From Lojkania enalia (lineage: Eukaryota > Ascomycota > Dothideomycetes > Pleosporales), in contig ML986581.1 of assembly GCA_010094045.1 (NCBI GenBank), positions 248,001 through 312,000 on the forward strand: 64,000 nucleotides of DNA, read 5' to 3'. The notes beneath the pieces were generated by a model, which was not told where the DNA came from, did not search any database, and worked only from the letters and a program-made list of their open reading frames with translations. This document shows, piece by piece, positions 11,431 through 24,100 of the stretch. Position numbers and translations under genes: made by a program. Numbering within the stretch: the first letter of the stretch is position 1; every line of letters starts with the position of its first letter.

Positions 11431-13974
11431 AAGCTGCAGCGGCTAAGATACTTACGATGGGTTCAGCTGGAAACCGCACAGCCAACACCATCACAACTAT
11501 AGGTCCCGGCGCTCTCCCTGTTGGAATCGGCGACTCGTAGTCAAGTGAAAGGAATATAGCCAGCTTCGCCACCAACTTTGAGGAGATACCGACACGTAGG
11601 CCAGATATCCATTTCACCCACAGCCTAAGGGCTAGCGCGGAGGTTGCTGTCGACAGACTGTTGCTATTGTACCTAGTCTCACCAGCTTGTTTAGGAAGAG
11701 GAATGCAAGAGTGCTGGTAGGTCGGTCTATGTTCGACGATGAATTATCCGTCGATGAGCGGAGCCATGTAGAAAGAGCAAGCTGCTCAGACTCGGAGACG
11801 GTTTTGCTAAGAATCAGCAGGTTTGGATATACCTTGCAGGAAGTGATATCCAGGAGAACTAAGCCATTGGATATACTTTGAGTCTGATTACTGAGTTTCT
11901 CCAAGCCGGAGACTACAGTATTCCACGCTTCTATGAGACGCGAATATGTGGCAAGCTTAGAGTTGCCTTGGTTGACAGGAATGTTGACATTGTTCTCTAT
12001 TAGCATAATCTGTTTCTGATGGCAGACCTAATACTCGTCTGCAACCTAAATTCATGCTCTCGTGGAGTCCTACTGGGTGAGACCGTGGTGAGATAAACTT
12101 TTAGACGCAACGAGTCTAAGCGGTGCTAAATTGCTGTATATCCCTTCTTGAACTAAATTTTTGATGTCACTCTTTCGTTTCTAAATAATTTCCGCCTAGC
12201 TGGAAGTATCTTGGGCGCTGGACTTAGCAGGAGCTAGCATGTATGCAAGTAAATAGAAATAGCCGATTTTCCTGACGTGGCAGTAGCCTAAACCGAAGCC
12301 CCATCGACGCTAGCACATTCCGAAAACGCTCTAAGGTGTTGAAGTTCATTATCTGCCGTTGCTTAGGAAACTTCGGATGCCCGGGAGCCGTAGCCCCTTA
12401 ATAATTTCCCCGAAAAGTTGTCTAGGCCGGCGTGCAGTCTGGTACAGTGTTCCGTCTTTTGCTGGCTATCGTCGTTTTTGCGTTAATGATAGGTCGATAC
12501 CAGAAAATTCTCGCTGAGCCTCTAGTTTTGCAACAGCGAAGTAGAAATTAAGATCACCAAAGCCAAGGTATTCTCTTGCGTGTTAGAGAAAAGAGACGAT
12601 GGTAACCGGCTGATAGACATTGTGAAGAGATTTCAGCTAAACCTGCCTTGTTTCATCAGGCTGTAAGGAGCGGAGTTGTTTGGATATCACGCAAAAGTTG
12701 CTCAGCCTTCAAGGCAAGAAGCGCAACAAGGTTGAATTTTATGTTCATCAACTCCATTTTCTGATTCGATGCTGCGTGTGGGGCTTATAACATGCAGAAT
12801 ATGTGGTTTGTGCTTGACTACGTCTTCCGATTTGATCTATCCTTCCTGAACCGAGCTAGGCTCAGCGCCTATGCTATAATAGCCGGTAAGTTCATGCCGC
12901 AGGACCGTCACACGTAACTTTGTCACATGAATCTGAAGCGGCTGTGATGGGCCCTTAGTATTAATACTCATAACCTGTAATATGCCTGGGGTTTTAAAAC
13001 CCTACTCTTCATGCAGTGGGGTATATCTATCTATAGAATAGTATCTTGTATGCAATTGAAATACCGTAAAAAGTTCTTGTTTCTGTAAGTGAGGGATCTG
13101 CATGCGACAGCCTTATGGTACAATAGGCTTGTGAAGCAGTTCGGGCTCTCTATTATCAATTTCAGTATATATCTAGAAGTTTAGCATTCTATCGTTACTC
13201 GTAGCTCGTACTATTTGGTAGAAATTAGTTTTAAGCTGCGTCGCTAAGAATAAAATTTTTAGAATTTAGAAGTGGAGTGAGGAGTCCTGATTTAAATCAT
13301 ACCTTGGATATATCTTTCACAATTGGCAGTGGTATTAGGAAGGGTCTTCAACACTATTAGCAGCTTTTTAGCCCCGCATACGGACCACAATTTTCGACCA
13401 GTCTTTAACGCAATCATGAGCGCTATACTAAAGGCTTATGTAGGATAGACTTCTATTCTTAGTTCAGCACGAATAGTAATGTATTTGAAACGCTACACCC
13501 TTACTACTCAACAGAACTACTGCTGAGAACCGCCCCCATCAAGTTTAAATTATCTCGCACTTGAAGAAATTTTATGAAGATCTTCAAAATACCTGCCTGG
13601 GAGGATGATTCCCCATGCTCACAATGCTATATTGCCCACCCCTAGATGCAACGACCTGTAGGATTCAATTTTCCAATAAGAAGCCTGCAAAAGCCATTAA
13701 ACCTTCCTATTAACAGGTGCTGTGAGTACATTGTACGCTGTTCACAGATTCCACACGAACAAAGCCACATAATGAAAGCCTCACCATACCACATCCCCAA
13801 AGTGGTATGCCTACAGTACCTTCTATCTTTATTGTAACCACACACTCTCGACGCTTCAGCCATCCTTCAACCACAAAATTATCCAACCTGCCCCAAGCCA
13901 ATCCACTAGGCCTACAAAGGAAGACCTCTACTAACACATAGTCATTAGATCAAGCGTTAAAAGCATTTAGAGCC
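11431..13974. other. AT-rich region, no gene recognised
   Basis: Minus-strand open frames at 11285-11617 and 11632-12006 partly overlap the CDH relic and carry no known domain. A 14-bp perfect palindrome, GGGTTTTAAAACCC, lies at about 12989-13002. The remaining sequence is dense in stops, compatible with mutated repeats. Confidence 0.5.
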
Positions 13975-14397
13975 ATGGCACAAACCCAAGAATCCATCTT
14001 CCTTATCTTTAACCTCCTATCCGCACTTACTATGATCCTCCTCATATACTACGACATCAATGGCTTTTAAGAAGCAGCTCTCGAATTCCCAAAACCTATC
14101 TCTTTCATCTCGAATGATTTCATCGCTGAACACTTCGGCTACATACCCGCATCCATTAATAGGTCCTTGCAGCAGCACTTTTATTCTCCCGCCGCATATC
14201 TCGCAAGTTTCGCTCTTGTACTGAAAAACGCTATAGAAGAATTCGTGGTTGGCGTCAGGAGGTATGTGGATGTGCGGAATTTTACGACTGTGGTAGGTCG
14301 TAGGATCGCGGAAAGCGCGAATCAGATGTTCAATGCGGCTGATGAGCGTGTTTGGGTATATGAAGCGGGAGAAAAGGATAGAGTTCTATATGTGTAG
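13975..14397 (+). pseudogene. Small membrane-protein gene with one in-frame TAA
   Basis: One frame runs from ATG 13975 to TAG 14397 (140 codons) and is interrupted only by TAA at 14068-14070 (codon 32). The N-terminus is a hydrophobic segment (ESIFLIFNLLSALTMILL) that could be a signal anchor. After the stop the frame stays open for 108 codons with balanced composition and ends in an acidic and basic tail near DERVWVYEAGEKDR. I do not recognise the family. Codon 32 could be a former CAA. No splice sites remove it cleanly. It lies alone in an AT-rich region. Confidence 0.4.
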
Positions 14398-15353
14398 GAC
14401 TTGTAGGTCGTTTTGTGCGAGTTGATGGGAGTGATTACATCACCTAATAGCAAGAAGTAAGAAAGTACATTGCTGTATTATTGGAAACAGTGTCGTACTA
14501 AACCATATTAATCTATAAATCTAAGGGATATGTCAATATTATGGCATTCTGGAGTGTTAGAACTGCTACTGGAACAGCGTGTCATTATTAAATAAGCAGT
14601 AGGGCTGGGAAGTAGAGAAAAGGATCGATTCTCGAAGATATGTGTATATTTTAACAATCGCAGTTCTGTTTTATGCTTCGCAATTTTTTTTTTTTCAAAC
14701 TTGCCTAGTAAGCGGTGTTACGCATGTGGCATAACACAGCCGTATTTTCTTTGCATTCTTTCATCTCTGCAACCGAGAAATTCCCTCCTCCCAAAAAAAA
14801 AAAAAGGATATCATTCGACAACGGGAATTCGCTAGTGGTCACCTACCTAAATACTAAACCGCTAGTTGTATGGTTCTCATGGATGATCGCTCGGGGAGCC
14901 TAACTGTCCCTGAAGTGATGGTTAATTAGTCTAGTAATTCTGTTTTCGGAAGCGCCCGGTCTATAATAGGATGGGCGCTCTATACCTATAGAGGACATTA
15001 GCAGGCGATGACAGATCGGAGTTGACAGTCTCTCCTAAGAGAACTAGTTCGTTAAGGCCTATGGTTGTATGTGTTATTCGAACACTTTAAAAATAACTAG
15101 GAAGTTGAAATTTTATCTAACGTTGAAATTCTAAACATTGCTTGAACGTAAATTTTTCGCTAAGCGCCCGCCCGTCTCTAGGCATCTGGTTCTCTCAACC
15201 CCACGCCACAATCGCGATTCTACCTTCTCCAAACTTAAAACTCAACTTGACCCATGTAAAAGTGTCGCAAAGACAAGCAGTTGCGTGGAAGAGAATCAAG
15301 TCAGGTTTACGACGCAGATTTATTCATATTTTGGCTCCACCAAAGGCCCCAGG
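14398..15353. other. Intergenic region upstream of the ABHD-type hydrolase
   Basis: AT-rich, with short T and A runs near 14685 and 14800. No gene recognised. The open frame of the hydrolase extends upstream to 15138 but contains no in-frame ATG before 15354. Confidence 0.6.
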
Positions 15354-16547
15354 ATGGGTTCGGTGCTTAGCCTCATTCTCAAAATCGTGCTCATAACTAT
15401 CGGAGTTCTTTTCTCCATTTATATCTGTCTTTTGGGACTTCTGATCGCTGCCCCTTCTCTCCAAGCATACGTTGTCTACCTTCATAAGGTGACCCTCCCA
15501 TGGTCCAAAGACCTTAACGTTCCGGAACAGTTTGGATTTCTGCATAAGCAGGCGGTCCCTTTCTACATCAACACCGAGGATGACGTGAAATTGCATGCGT
15601 GGCATGTCGTGCCATCTGGAGTCTACGTGAAGAACCAGAAGGATTTACTTGATCAGAACCTATCTGGGCCTGTTGAGGACATTACGAAAACCGTCAATTT
15701 CCGTCTATTGCGAGATGATCCCGATGCAAGGCTCATTCTGTACATGCACGGCACGTCTGGAACATTGGGCTCTACAATAAGGCCAACCTCATATCGCAAT
15801 ATCTACTCCGCTGCGACAGATAAAATCCATATCTTGGCTTTCGACTACCGCGGCTACGGCTTATCAAGTGGCGTTCCTTCCGAGCCAGGTCTCTTGCTAG
15901 ATGCACTCGCAGTCATGAAGTGGGCAACAACCACAGCTCAAATACCACCTGATAGAATTGTCGTGTATGGACAATCCTTGGGCTCAGCGGTTTCAATATC
16001 GCTAGTTAATTATCTAGCCACACAAACTTCTTCATTTCCCTTCGCTGGCGTTGTTATTAGCGCCACATTCGCGGATTTACCAAGCCTTACTGCGACGTAT
16101 CGAATCGGCGGATTCATTCCAGTTTTGGCACCAGTCGCGAAAATACCGCCACTTTTCCGCTTCTTCACAAGCAGGCTGCAAGATACGTGGATGGTCAAAG
16201 ACAAGATTGCTGAATTTATTCAATATAGCAATAATTATCATCTTACCCTCATCCATTCACAGGATGATAAAGATATTCCATATGTACACTCTCAAGAGCT
16301 GTTCTGGCATGCTGTCAACGCCACTAGCACAACTCCAATCTCGTTCACAGAGCTAGAAAAGGAGAATGCGCGAAGGAAAGTAGACCTAGGGCCTGGTGGG
16401 TGGTATGTCGACTGGACTACGCAGAAAGGATCGATACGACTGCATATTTTGAGACATGGGGAACATGACTGGCAAATGACATACCCAGCAACGTCTTCAG
16501 CTGTTCGTAGGGCCTTTCGATCAAGGGCTCCAGACTTCGCAAGTTAA
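15354..16547 (+). CDS. ABHD12/Bem46-type membrane-anchored serine hydrolase
   Basis: An intronless gene of 397 residues starting at the first in-frame ATG. Residues about 5-35 form a membrane anchor (LILKIVLITIGVLFSIYICL). The alpha/beta hydrolase core follows: an oxyanion-loop motif LYMHGTSG, a DYRGYGLSSG loop, the nucleophile elbow YGQSLGS with Ser208, an acid-containing HSQDDKDIPY (about Asp304), and the His motif HGEHDW (about His371). The order and spacing match the ABHD12/13 and Bem46-like group of monoacylglycerol or lysophospholipid lipases; the true substrate is not determined. Length is in the family range and the catalytic set looks complete. The next gene downstream is a minus-strand relic. 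Confidence 0.9.
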   Translation: MGSVLSLILKIVLITIGVLFSIYICLLGLLIAAPSLQAYVVYLHKVTLPWSKDLNVPEQFGFLHKQAVPFYINTEDDVKLHAWHVVPSGVYVKNQKDLLDQNLSGPVEDITKTVNFRLLRDDPDARLILYMHGTSGTLGSTIRPTSYRNIYSAATDKIHILAFDYRGYGLSSGVPSEPGLLLDALAVMKWATTTAQIPPDRIVVYGQSLGSAVSISLVNYLATQTSSFPFAGVVISATFADLPSLTATYRIGGFIPVLAPVAKIPPLFRFFTSRLQDTWMVKDKIAEFIQYSNNYHLTLIHSQDDKDIPYVHSQELFWHAVNATSTTPISFTELEKENARRKVDLGPGGWYVDWTTQKGSIRLHILRHGEHDWQMTYPATSSAVRRAFRSRAPDFAS

Positions 16548-16648
16548 TGCTCAGGCTAGTAGGCCCTCCATGTTGGCACATGCATAGGAAAATTTGTTAC
16601 TTGTAGTTCAAGACTTTGATAGAAATCGATATACAAGGGCCGCATATG

Positions 16649-18003
16649 CTAGAATAAATGAAACCAATAGTTCATGATCTGGTACGTTTTATATGTGCTA
16701 CTCGGCATCGCCCAGAATGCAGCGATTGTCTCAGCAATCATGACGATCCTGCAAACAATGTAGAGAACAGGCATCCCGAATTGTACTATTGTAGCCAGAC
16801 CTTGCCGTTTGAATGATATCTTCTTGAACTGCATGGTAGCAAGCGCCTTAACAATGGAACCGATGGAGCTGGCCCTTCATAACCACATCTCAACGCGAGT
16901 CGGAAAAATAGCATTCCAAGATATCATGCGAACTGCGCCGAATGAACAGCCCAGCAAGCACACTAACGGCCACCATTTTTTCATGTATAGAGCATCATCC
17001 CACTCCGTAATGGCCCTGATGTCAGTCGGTTTAGAACCCCCAGGATGTACACCAGGCTTTCTCTCGACCTCCATGATCAAAGCCTTAGCTTGACGAAGTC
17101 TAGGTTTCACTGGGGCAGACTCTTATATCTCCACATATGTCTCCTGGTATTTGGTGTCTTGCAATGTTTCGTCACCACATTGAACTTGAGACGTGTCATG
17201 GTTGGCCAGTTGCGAGCCACTTTTTGCGATTTGATATGAGCTCTCACTACAATCTTTCGGTATGATATACCAGGCGATGCTTTTTGATTGACGGGTTCTC
17301 GAAGGATCGGGAATGTCATAAGTGGCCTCCATTGAAAGCATTTCGAAAATTTGCTTTTGTTCGTCGTCCACGTCTGGTAAGGTGACGAAGCTCGTTGTGG
17401 CCATATCCTTTGGCTTCTTTCACTATAGACAGTACGTAAGAACTACTTATACAACGAAGACTAGCATCATACTCTTCAACGGAGCCAACTCCATTCTGTG
17501 GACACTTCTTGTAATGCAATTGATGATAAACTATGTAACTTGCTACAAAGCCACAAGCTTCAGCTTTGCTCTTATCCTCAATCAACTCCTCTGACGAGCC
17601 CTGGCTCTCGTCCGGAGGCCGGGACACAAGCCCGCAATTGAGAAGATAGGCATACTGCAGCGGCCACATAGCGCAGAAGCCTCCCTTAGTCCCTGATTTG
17701 TACTGGATATCCATCATGCCGATATAAAACAATTGAGGAAGTTTCAGGCCATTCTCCGTCTTGTCGGCGCAGTATTTCATCATCTTGCGAGTTTACATGA
17801 ATTCCTCAAGTGCTTCGATTGATTCGAGCTCGGGAGCCAAAACCTGCTTCACCAGTTGGCAGGCCTTGTGAGCTCGACGCAATTGGCGATCGACATGCAC
17901 GCGGGGATGGAGGACGGTCCATGTGCAGATGATGATCGTTAGTATTGAGGTAACGATAATTCTCTATGTCCCACGCTCGTCTCCTTCCGGTGTCCAACCC
18001 ACC
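16649..18003 (-). pseudogene. Fungal multi-pass membrane-protein gene, heavily mutated
   Basis: Read on the minus strand, successive frames reproduce one protein. It starts GWTPEGDERGT, then a TM near VTSILTIIICTWTVLHP, then VHVDRQLRRAHKACQLVK and VLAPELESIEALEEFM, then MWPLQYAYLL and IEDKSKAEA, then a TM near MMLVFVV and KKPKDMATTSFVTLPD, then WWPLVCLLGCSFGAVRMISW, and a final TM, VLYIVCRIVMIAETIAAFWA. This order is that of a large uncharacterised family of fungal multi-pass proteins. Stops at 17964-17966 and 17793-17795 fall at Gln positions; those at 17531-17533 and the TAG-TGA pair at 17420-17425 fall at Trp positions. The protein also changes frame several times. The stop pattern is the RIP signature. 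There is no intact copy in the window. Confidence 0.7.
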
Positions 18004-21000
18004 AACTCATTATCATTGGCCTGAGATGTAACGTTGTAGTACGAGGTAATCATTTAGATTGATGAGAAAGTAGAGAATATGCTGATGCGTTAATTCGGTC
18101 TGTTTTTTGAGTGTCAGACCTAGATTTAACGACACTAGGTAAACTTAGGTAGACTCAACATTCGGCCATAAAGTGCAACCAACTCAGATTTGCATTAGAG
18201 ATGGGGAAAGCCTGTAGCGTCTTTGAGATTTCGGTCGAACTAGTTAGCTTGAGTACCACGGTTGAAGTCTACAATAGTACGTTTGTGAGCGCTATTTAAC
18301 TATAGCATCTTGAGGTTAAAGGAAGTAGGGTCAGACTTTTCGCGTCAGAGTCTCCTGCCTTATCCCAGTTTCAGATTCAAAAAGCGCTTATCTTTTGGAT
18401 TATCTTGGTTGGCCACCTGCAGGAGCCAAGGCAGATATTTTGCAGTATCGATTGCGGCAACTTGTCGTTCTGTGTCACTTTGATTCTGGTCCTTATAGGT
18501 AGGACTGGAAGCCTCGCGGGGGCCGGGCGCTTAGCGCAACTTGTCTTCCAAGCTGGGGTTCAAACTTTCGTACGCATATGGTCGAATATATTAATACTCA
18601 TATGCTTGATATCTTATAAGCGAATTTTTAAAGTCTCTTAGAAATGTGATGCTGGCGCTGGACTGTGGACTGTTTGTTCAAATCTCGTGTGCGCTAGCGT
18701 CTTCGGCCAAGTGTCTGCGCTAAGTGGGTCCTTGGAACTTTTTATCTTAATATCCCTGCAAATCACATGGTACGGCACAGCAACACATGTCTCCCCTTTC
18801 TCGAGTGGCGCCGAGGTGTTGACAAGGTTCGCAGGGACTCTAGAGCAGTGGCTCTTCGTGTTTGAGATGCTTCTCTGCATGTGGCATCTCCCGGCCGTGA
18901 GCGTTCACCGGGTGAGCATTTGCCTGTTCTCAATGCCTGTCGTATCGATACGCGGCTCTTTGCGTCTAAAAAAAGTAGCCCGGGTCTTAACTCGGGTTTG
19001 CTTGGCTGCAATCGGTCGTGGTAGTTTGATCGGAAGATGTCATGTCCTGGCCGTTACACAAGCTTCACGGATACTACGTATCGTTTCGGGCCGTGCCATA
19101 GGCGGGCCTTAGACGTGCTGTGCTGATATCACTAGCTTATGATGCTCCTGCGCTCAGACGAGATCCACCCGTGATGAAGGTTGAGGGTCAGAACCAGTGA
19201 GCCGCACGCCATATGCTAATATTAGCCGAGATAGCAAGACCAGTTGGACATTGTTCTTCGCCGTAAAGATGTACGGAGGTAAAAGAATATCTCGAGAGGC
19301 GTAATAGGTCACAAACGGGGAAAGGTAGCACTCGCTAGACTTGGAGTGAAGGGTGAGGAATTCGCCTCGGCTAATCTTGCTTGCGATTGGCTGGGGCCTC
19401 CCCCACGGTAATTTACGCGTTCTGTCGTCTTAGTTCACCGCTCACCGTGTAATTAATTAGTTGACCATCACATCTCACCCTCCAATTCATAGAAATAAAT
19501 TGCCATTACAAAGGAAACATGTGTCGCAAGCTCGGGGATGCCTGATCAAAAATGGACAAAACGTCCCTGATCACTGGCCTGTATTGCGAGAACGCGTAAC
19601 GAATCTCGCGATTTTATTTGCCTTTTTCTAGGCTGTCCGCATCCTTCCATCTTGATTGGCCGCTTTGTATGAAGAACGGTGTGCTCCCAGAGCTGATGTG
19701 TCAGGAAAGAATGATTCATAGGGCTGAGCACTAATGCTTAGCATCCTTAGCATCCCCACCGACGGCGTGGGTCAGCTTGCCACGCCGTTGAGGCATTGAC
19801 CCAGAGCCAAAGAAACGGCCATGCCGGGGGTCCACGCATGGTGGTGGTCAGCTACCGTCTACTCCTGGCAATCACTCAATTATCATCAGCTTTGATCAAT
19901 CAGAGTCGCATCAATGCAGGCACGGTCGCCAGAAAACGTTTAACCCCGAGTTCAGGTCCCAAGGCCTTGGATGCGGTGAGACATTCCCTTTGCTAGGGAT
20001 GATGCTTGGTCGGGGCTGAGAAGGGTGTCCGTACTCGTCGTGATAGAGATCCGTTATAGATATGGTATCGATAATGCAATTGGAAAGGGCGGCATCAATT
20101 AGAACCCTGAGTACTTACGGATCGTTCGGACGCCACAAGACGAGCAAGCCTTCGCTGCCTGCTGGGGCCGAGACGACGGAGAGACTCATTTGTCGTCATC
20201 GGCGCTGGCATATGCATCACGGGCAAACGCCTATCGCAGTTCTCACATGGATCACGCCCTCGCGCTGACTTGGAGACGTCCCGTCATATGGCGCTTAACA
20301 GATACGGTAGGCTTCTGGAAAGATAATCCCTGTCCGAGCCTCGACAGATGTCTGTGCCGTCGATAGCGGCCCTGGACCGAGACATGCCGCTGCGCTTCGG
20401 TGGTTTTGCTCTTTGGACTATCCGCGTCACGTTGCTTGCGAACACTGCTTATCCCTTCCTTCACACAACGGTTGCACTGCATTGCAGATTGACTGGGCGG
20501 CGAGGACAGGAGTCACTTCGTTCCGGTTCGTCTCTCTCCAGAAGCCAGGTTGCGGCATCAGCCTGGGTGTACAAGAAGTCGGTCAAGGCTGGCAGCGGTT
20601 GTGGTCCGATTCGGGCTAGGACAGCGCATCCGAGGTGATACGGCAGCACAAGCGCATGTAGGCCCCGGCCCAGGACCAACGAGCTGCTCGTCCCGCACGT
20701 CGGGATGGCCTAGACTGCCGTGGCCGTATGAGGGTGCAGCTGGGTGTGGTTCGCTGCCGGTCTGCCTGTCCGCCTTTTTGGGGGCTTGGGGAGGACGACG
20801 ATGGATGCGGGATAGCGCGGGCTGCATGTCCCGATATAGTCACATGGTCTTATGTCGCTCTGATTGGCCTGTGCCGGCTGAGGGCGGGGGGTTGACCGGG
20901 GCCGACGGCTGCGCCGAGGGAAACTGTGCAGTCTGACCGCCGCCCCACTGTTTCTCACTGGGACGTGCTCGTTTCTGAAAATACCACTCCAAACAACCCT

Positions 21001-21155
21001 CCTTGTGCCGTCATAGCCTGCGGCTGAGGGCCTCTCTATCCTCACGGCTTCACTTTATAACCCTCCTTCCAGCCCCCAATGGATACCCTTCAACTCCAGC
21101 CGATCGAGCTACCCCTGAGCGCCCATATCAATACTGCCTCCGCTCAGAACTAATC
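18004..21155. other. Long intergenic region upstream of the calpain-like gene
   Basis: No gene recognised. The right part (about 19750-21150) is clearly more GC-rich than the rest, and its many overlapping open frames on both strands reflect base composition rather than coding. The final 150 bases are pyrimidine-rich and probably the leader of the calpain-like gene. A compact hairpin lies at 19762-19788. Confidence 0.55.
19762..19788. repeat. Short perfect inverted repeat (9-bp arms)
   Basis: Arms ACGGCGTGG and CCACGCCGT flank a 9-base loop. It is GC-rich and could form a stable hairpin or a dyad protein-binding site. No gene lies within 1 kb, so a role is unknown. Confidence 0.5.
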
Positions 21156-24100
21156 ATGGACTCGCCATACTCGAGTGTCGACGTTGTGAACATCTCAAGA
21201 CCACAGTCGAGGGCTCCTAGCATGGCCCAGGAAATGCCAGCCCCGCGCCCGCGGCTCAGGACGAAGAAGCAGCCACCCCAGAAGAGCATTGATGAATTTT
21301 GGGACAAGTTCACCACAAAGCATCCGGGCAAGATCTTCACCATCCTGCCCGACAATCTCTACGCAAAGCGAGCGGCAGCACACGCGCCAAAAGGCTCCAT
21401 TCCTGGCCAAAATGCAATGGCTTCCTATCAAGAGGCTGCTGATGCTTGCAAGAAGAAGGTTGAGAAGATCGTCAAAGAGTGCCGGCGGCTGAACCAGAAA
21501 TATCGCGACCCCCACTTCGACATCGAGTCAGACTTCAAGCGATCACAAATGTTTCCAGAAATACCACCAGACTGTCTCGCAGCGCTGAACGAGGACAAGA
21601 CCATGTTTCAGCCCATGTCGGTCAAAAGAATAGAGGTAACAGAATCCCGCCCGCCGGTGTGCTCGGTTGCACTTAGCTGATCTTATTCGCAACGTAGGAC
21701 ATATTTGATAGGCCGCGTTTCTTTATCGAAGGTGCGACCGCAAACGACGTCCGGCAAGGCAACGACGGCGACTGCTGGTTCATGTCGGCGTTGGCAACGA
21801 TCAGCAACAAGGAAGGCCTGATCCAGAAGGTCTGCGTTGCCCGAGACGAACAAGTTGGTGTATACGGATTCGTGTTCCACAGAGGTAAGCACCCGAGACG
21901 TGCATTACCTAGCGCATCCGCTGACATTGTACAGACGGAGAATGGATCTCCGAGGTCATCGACGATAAACTGTACCTAATCAAGGAGGATTTCGACGAAG
22001 CAACCCTCGGCCGCCACCAATGGCTGGAATTGCAGAACCGGAAGAGTCCCGAAGATGAATATCGCACAGTTATGCAGACTGGTTCCAGGGCACTCTATTT
22101 TGCCCAGTGTAGCGACCCCAATGAGACTTGGCTGCCGCTACTGGAAAAAGCATATGCCAAGGCGCATGGAGACTACTCAGCCATTGACGGAGGCTTCGTT
22201 GGCGAAGGCATTGAGGATCTTACAGGCGGTGTCACTTCCGAGGTTTTCGCGACTGACATTCTTAACAAAGACAAATTCTGGCGGGAAGAACTCCTCAATG
22301 TCAACAAGACATTTCTCTTTGGCTGCGGTCAGATGGGCGGTGTTTATGGCGAGCGTAGAGGTATCCAAGAGAAACACGCGTACTCCATCATGGAAGCGCG
22401 CGAAATTGATGGCCAGCGCCTTCTTAAACTCCGCAACCCTTGGGGTAAATCCGAGTGGAAAGGACCCTGGAGCGATGGATCGGAAGAGTGGACTCCGGAG
22501 TGGATGCAGAAGCTTAATCACAAGTTCGGAGACGATGGGGTGTTCTGGATCTCATACAAAGATCTCCTGAGGAATTATCAACACTTTGATCGAACGAGAC
22601 TCTTTGGACCCGAATGGACGGTGAATCAACAATGGACTAGCGTCAACGTTCCATGGTCGGTCGATTACCTTGACACGAAGTTCAAGGTTCATCTCTCCAA
22701 GCCTAGTCCTGTAGTGATTGTTTTACAACAGCTTGACGACCGCTACTTTCAGGGTTTGGAGGGCGAATACGAATTCCACCTCCAGTTCCGTCTTCACAAA
22801 GACGACGAGGAGGAGTATATCGTTCGCAGCAACGGTACATACTACATGAAGCGCTCTGTCTCGACCGAACTTGACCTCGAGGCTGGAAATTATACTGTCC
22901 TTCTCAAAGTCAAAGCCACAAGATTCCCTAACCCAACACCCGAAGAGGTTATCCGAGCAAACTGCGTCAAACGACGGGAAAAGGTCCTTGCTATTGGCCT
23001 GTCTTACGACCTTGCGCATGCTAAGGGGCAGTTCCGTGAACAAGAGCAGGAGAAGCATCACCGCGAGAGGGAGGAGAAGATTCAGCGCAAGAAGGAACAG
23101 ATGAAACATGCTCACGAGCAACGCAATAAGCTCCGCAAAAAGGCCAAGCTGAAGGAACAGAAGCGTGCGGCCAAGCAGGCTGGGAAAGTCGGCGAAATGA
23201 AGGAGATAGAGAAAAAGCTTCAAGATCTTAGCGGTCTTGGCATCAATATTGACGAAGAACACCGTGCTTCCGGCGATGAGGAGACTAAGCCAATGCATCC
23301 TATTGTAGCTAGGCATCAGAGAGCTTCTAGCACGGGAAATCTTCCGGTAGATCAAACTCGGGATCGCTCAGCTAGCCCTGGCGGCGGCTTCGGGGGCAGG
23401 GGTGGATACAACAAGGGTCGTGATGGTTACAACGCAGCCCTACCGGGAGCTCTGCAAGGCCGTGGAGGTTATAACGATGCCTTCCAAGGTCGCGGAGGAT
23501 ACAACGAAGCCTTCCAAGGGCGCGGAGGATATAATGAAGCCTTCCAAGGTCGCGGTGGCTATAACCAAAACATGCCTGGTTCATACCAGGGCCGGGATGG
23601 ATACAATCAGAACATGCCTGGCGCCTATCAAGGCCGAGATGGATACAACGGCCGCGATGGATACAATGGAAGGGATGGATATAATGGAAGAGATGGGTAC
23701 AACGGGAGGGACGGATATAACGAGGGTACGAGTGATTCTCCAATTCCAACACCGCAGACCGATGAGTTCCGCCCTGGCACTCCTTCTCAGCGTCCATTCA
23801 GCCCACGGCCCGACCGGCGCGGCACCCAACCATCGCCCGCCCCCTCACGCAGGGCCACTCTTTCTCCTATTCCGGGAGTCAGACCTGGCATTCAAGTTAC
23901 TCGTGGTAGGGGAACGAACACGTGTTCTCATCGTGCTCGTGGCGGTGCCTTCTCTATCTATGAGCTTTCCGATGATTCATCCTGGGATTCTGAGCTCGAC
24001 GGACCGGACTCGTGCGATTCGGACTTTGACTTGGACGAGAATGCCTCCAGATTCTTCGACGGCCCCACGCACCGCTCCCGCCGATATGAAGAGGAAGAAG

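Noticed and set aside
11285..12006. Two minus-strand open frames as a gene
   Set aside because: The first overlaps the CDH relic and is antisense to its linker and flavin-domain start; neither has a known domain or a joining splice site.
15138..15353. Longer N-terminus for the ABHD-type hydrolase
   Set aside because: The frame is open but starts at TTG and has no ATG before 15354; the membrane anchor begins directly after the ATG at 15354.
21003..21155. Upstream extension of the calpain-like protein
   Set aside because: No in-frame ATG occurs before 21156, and the composition is leader-like.
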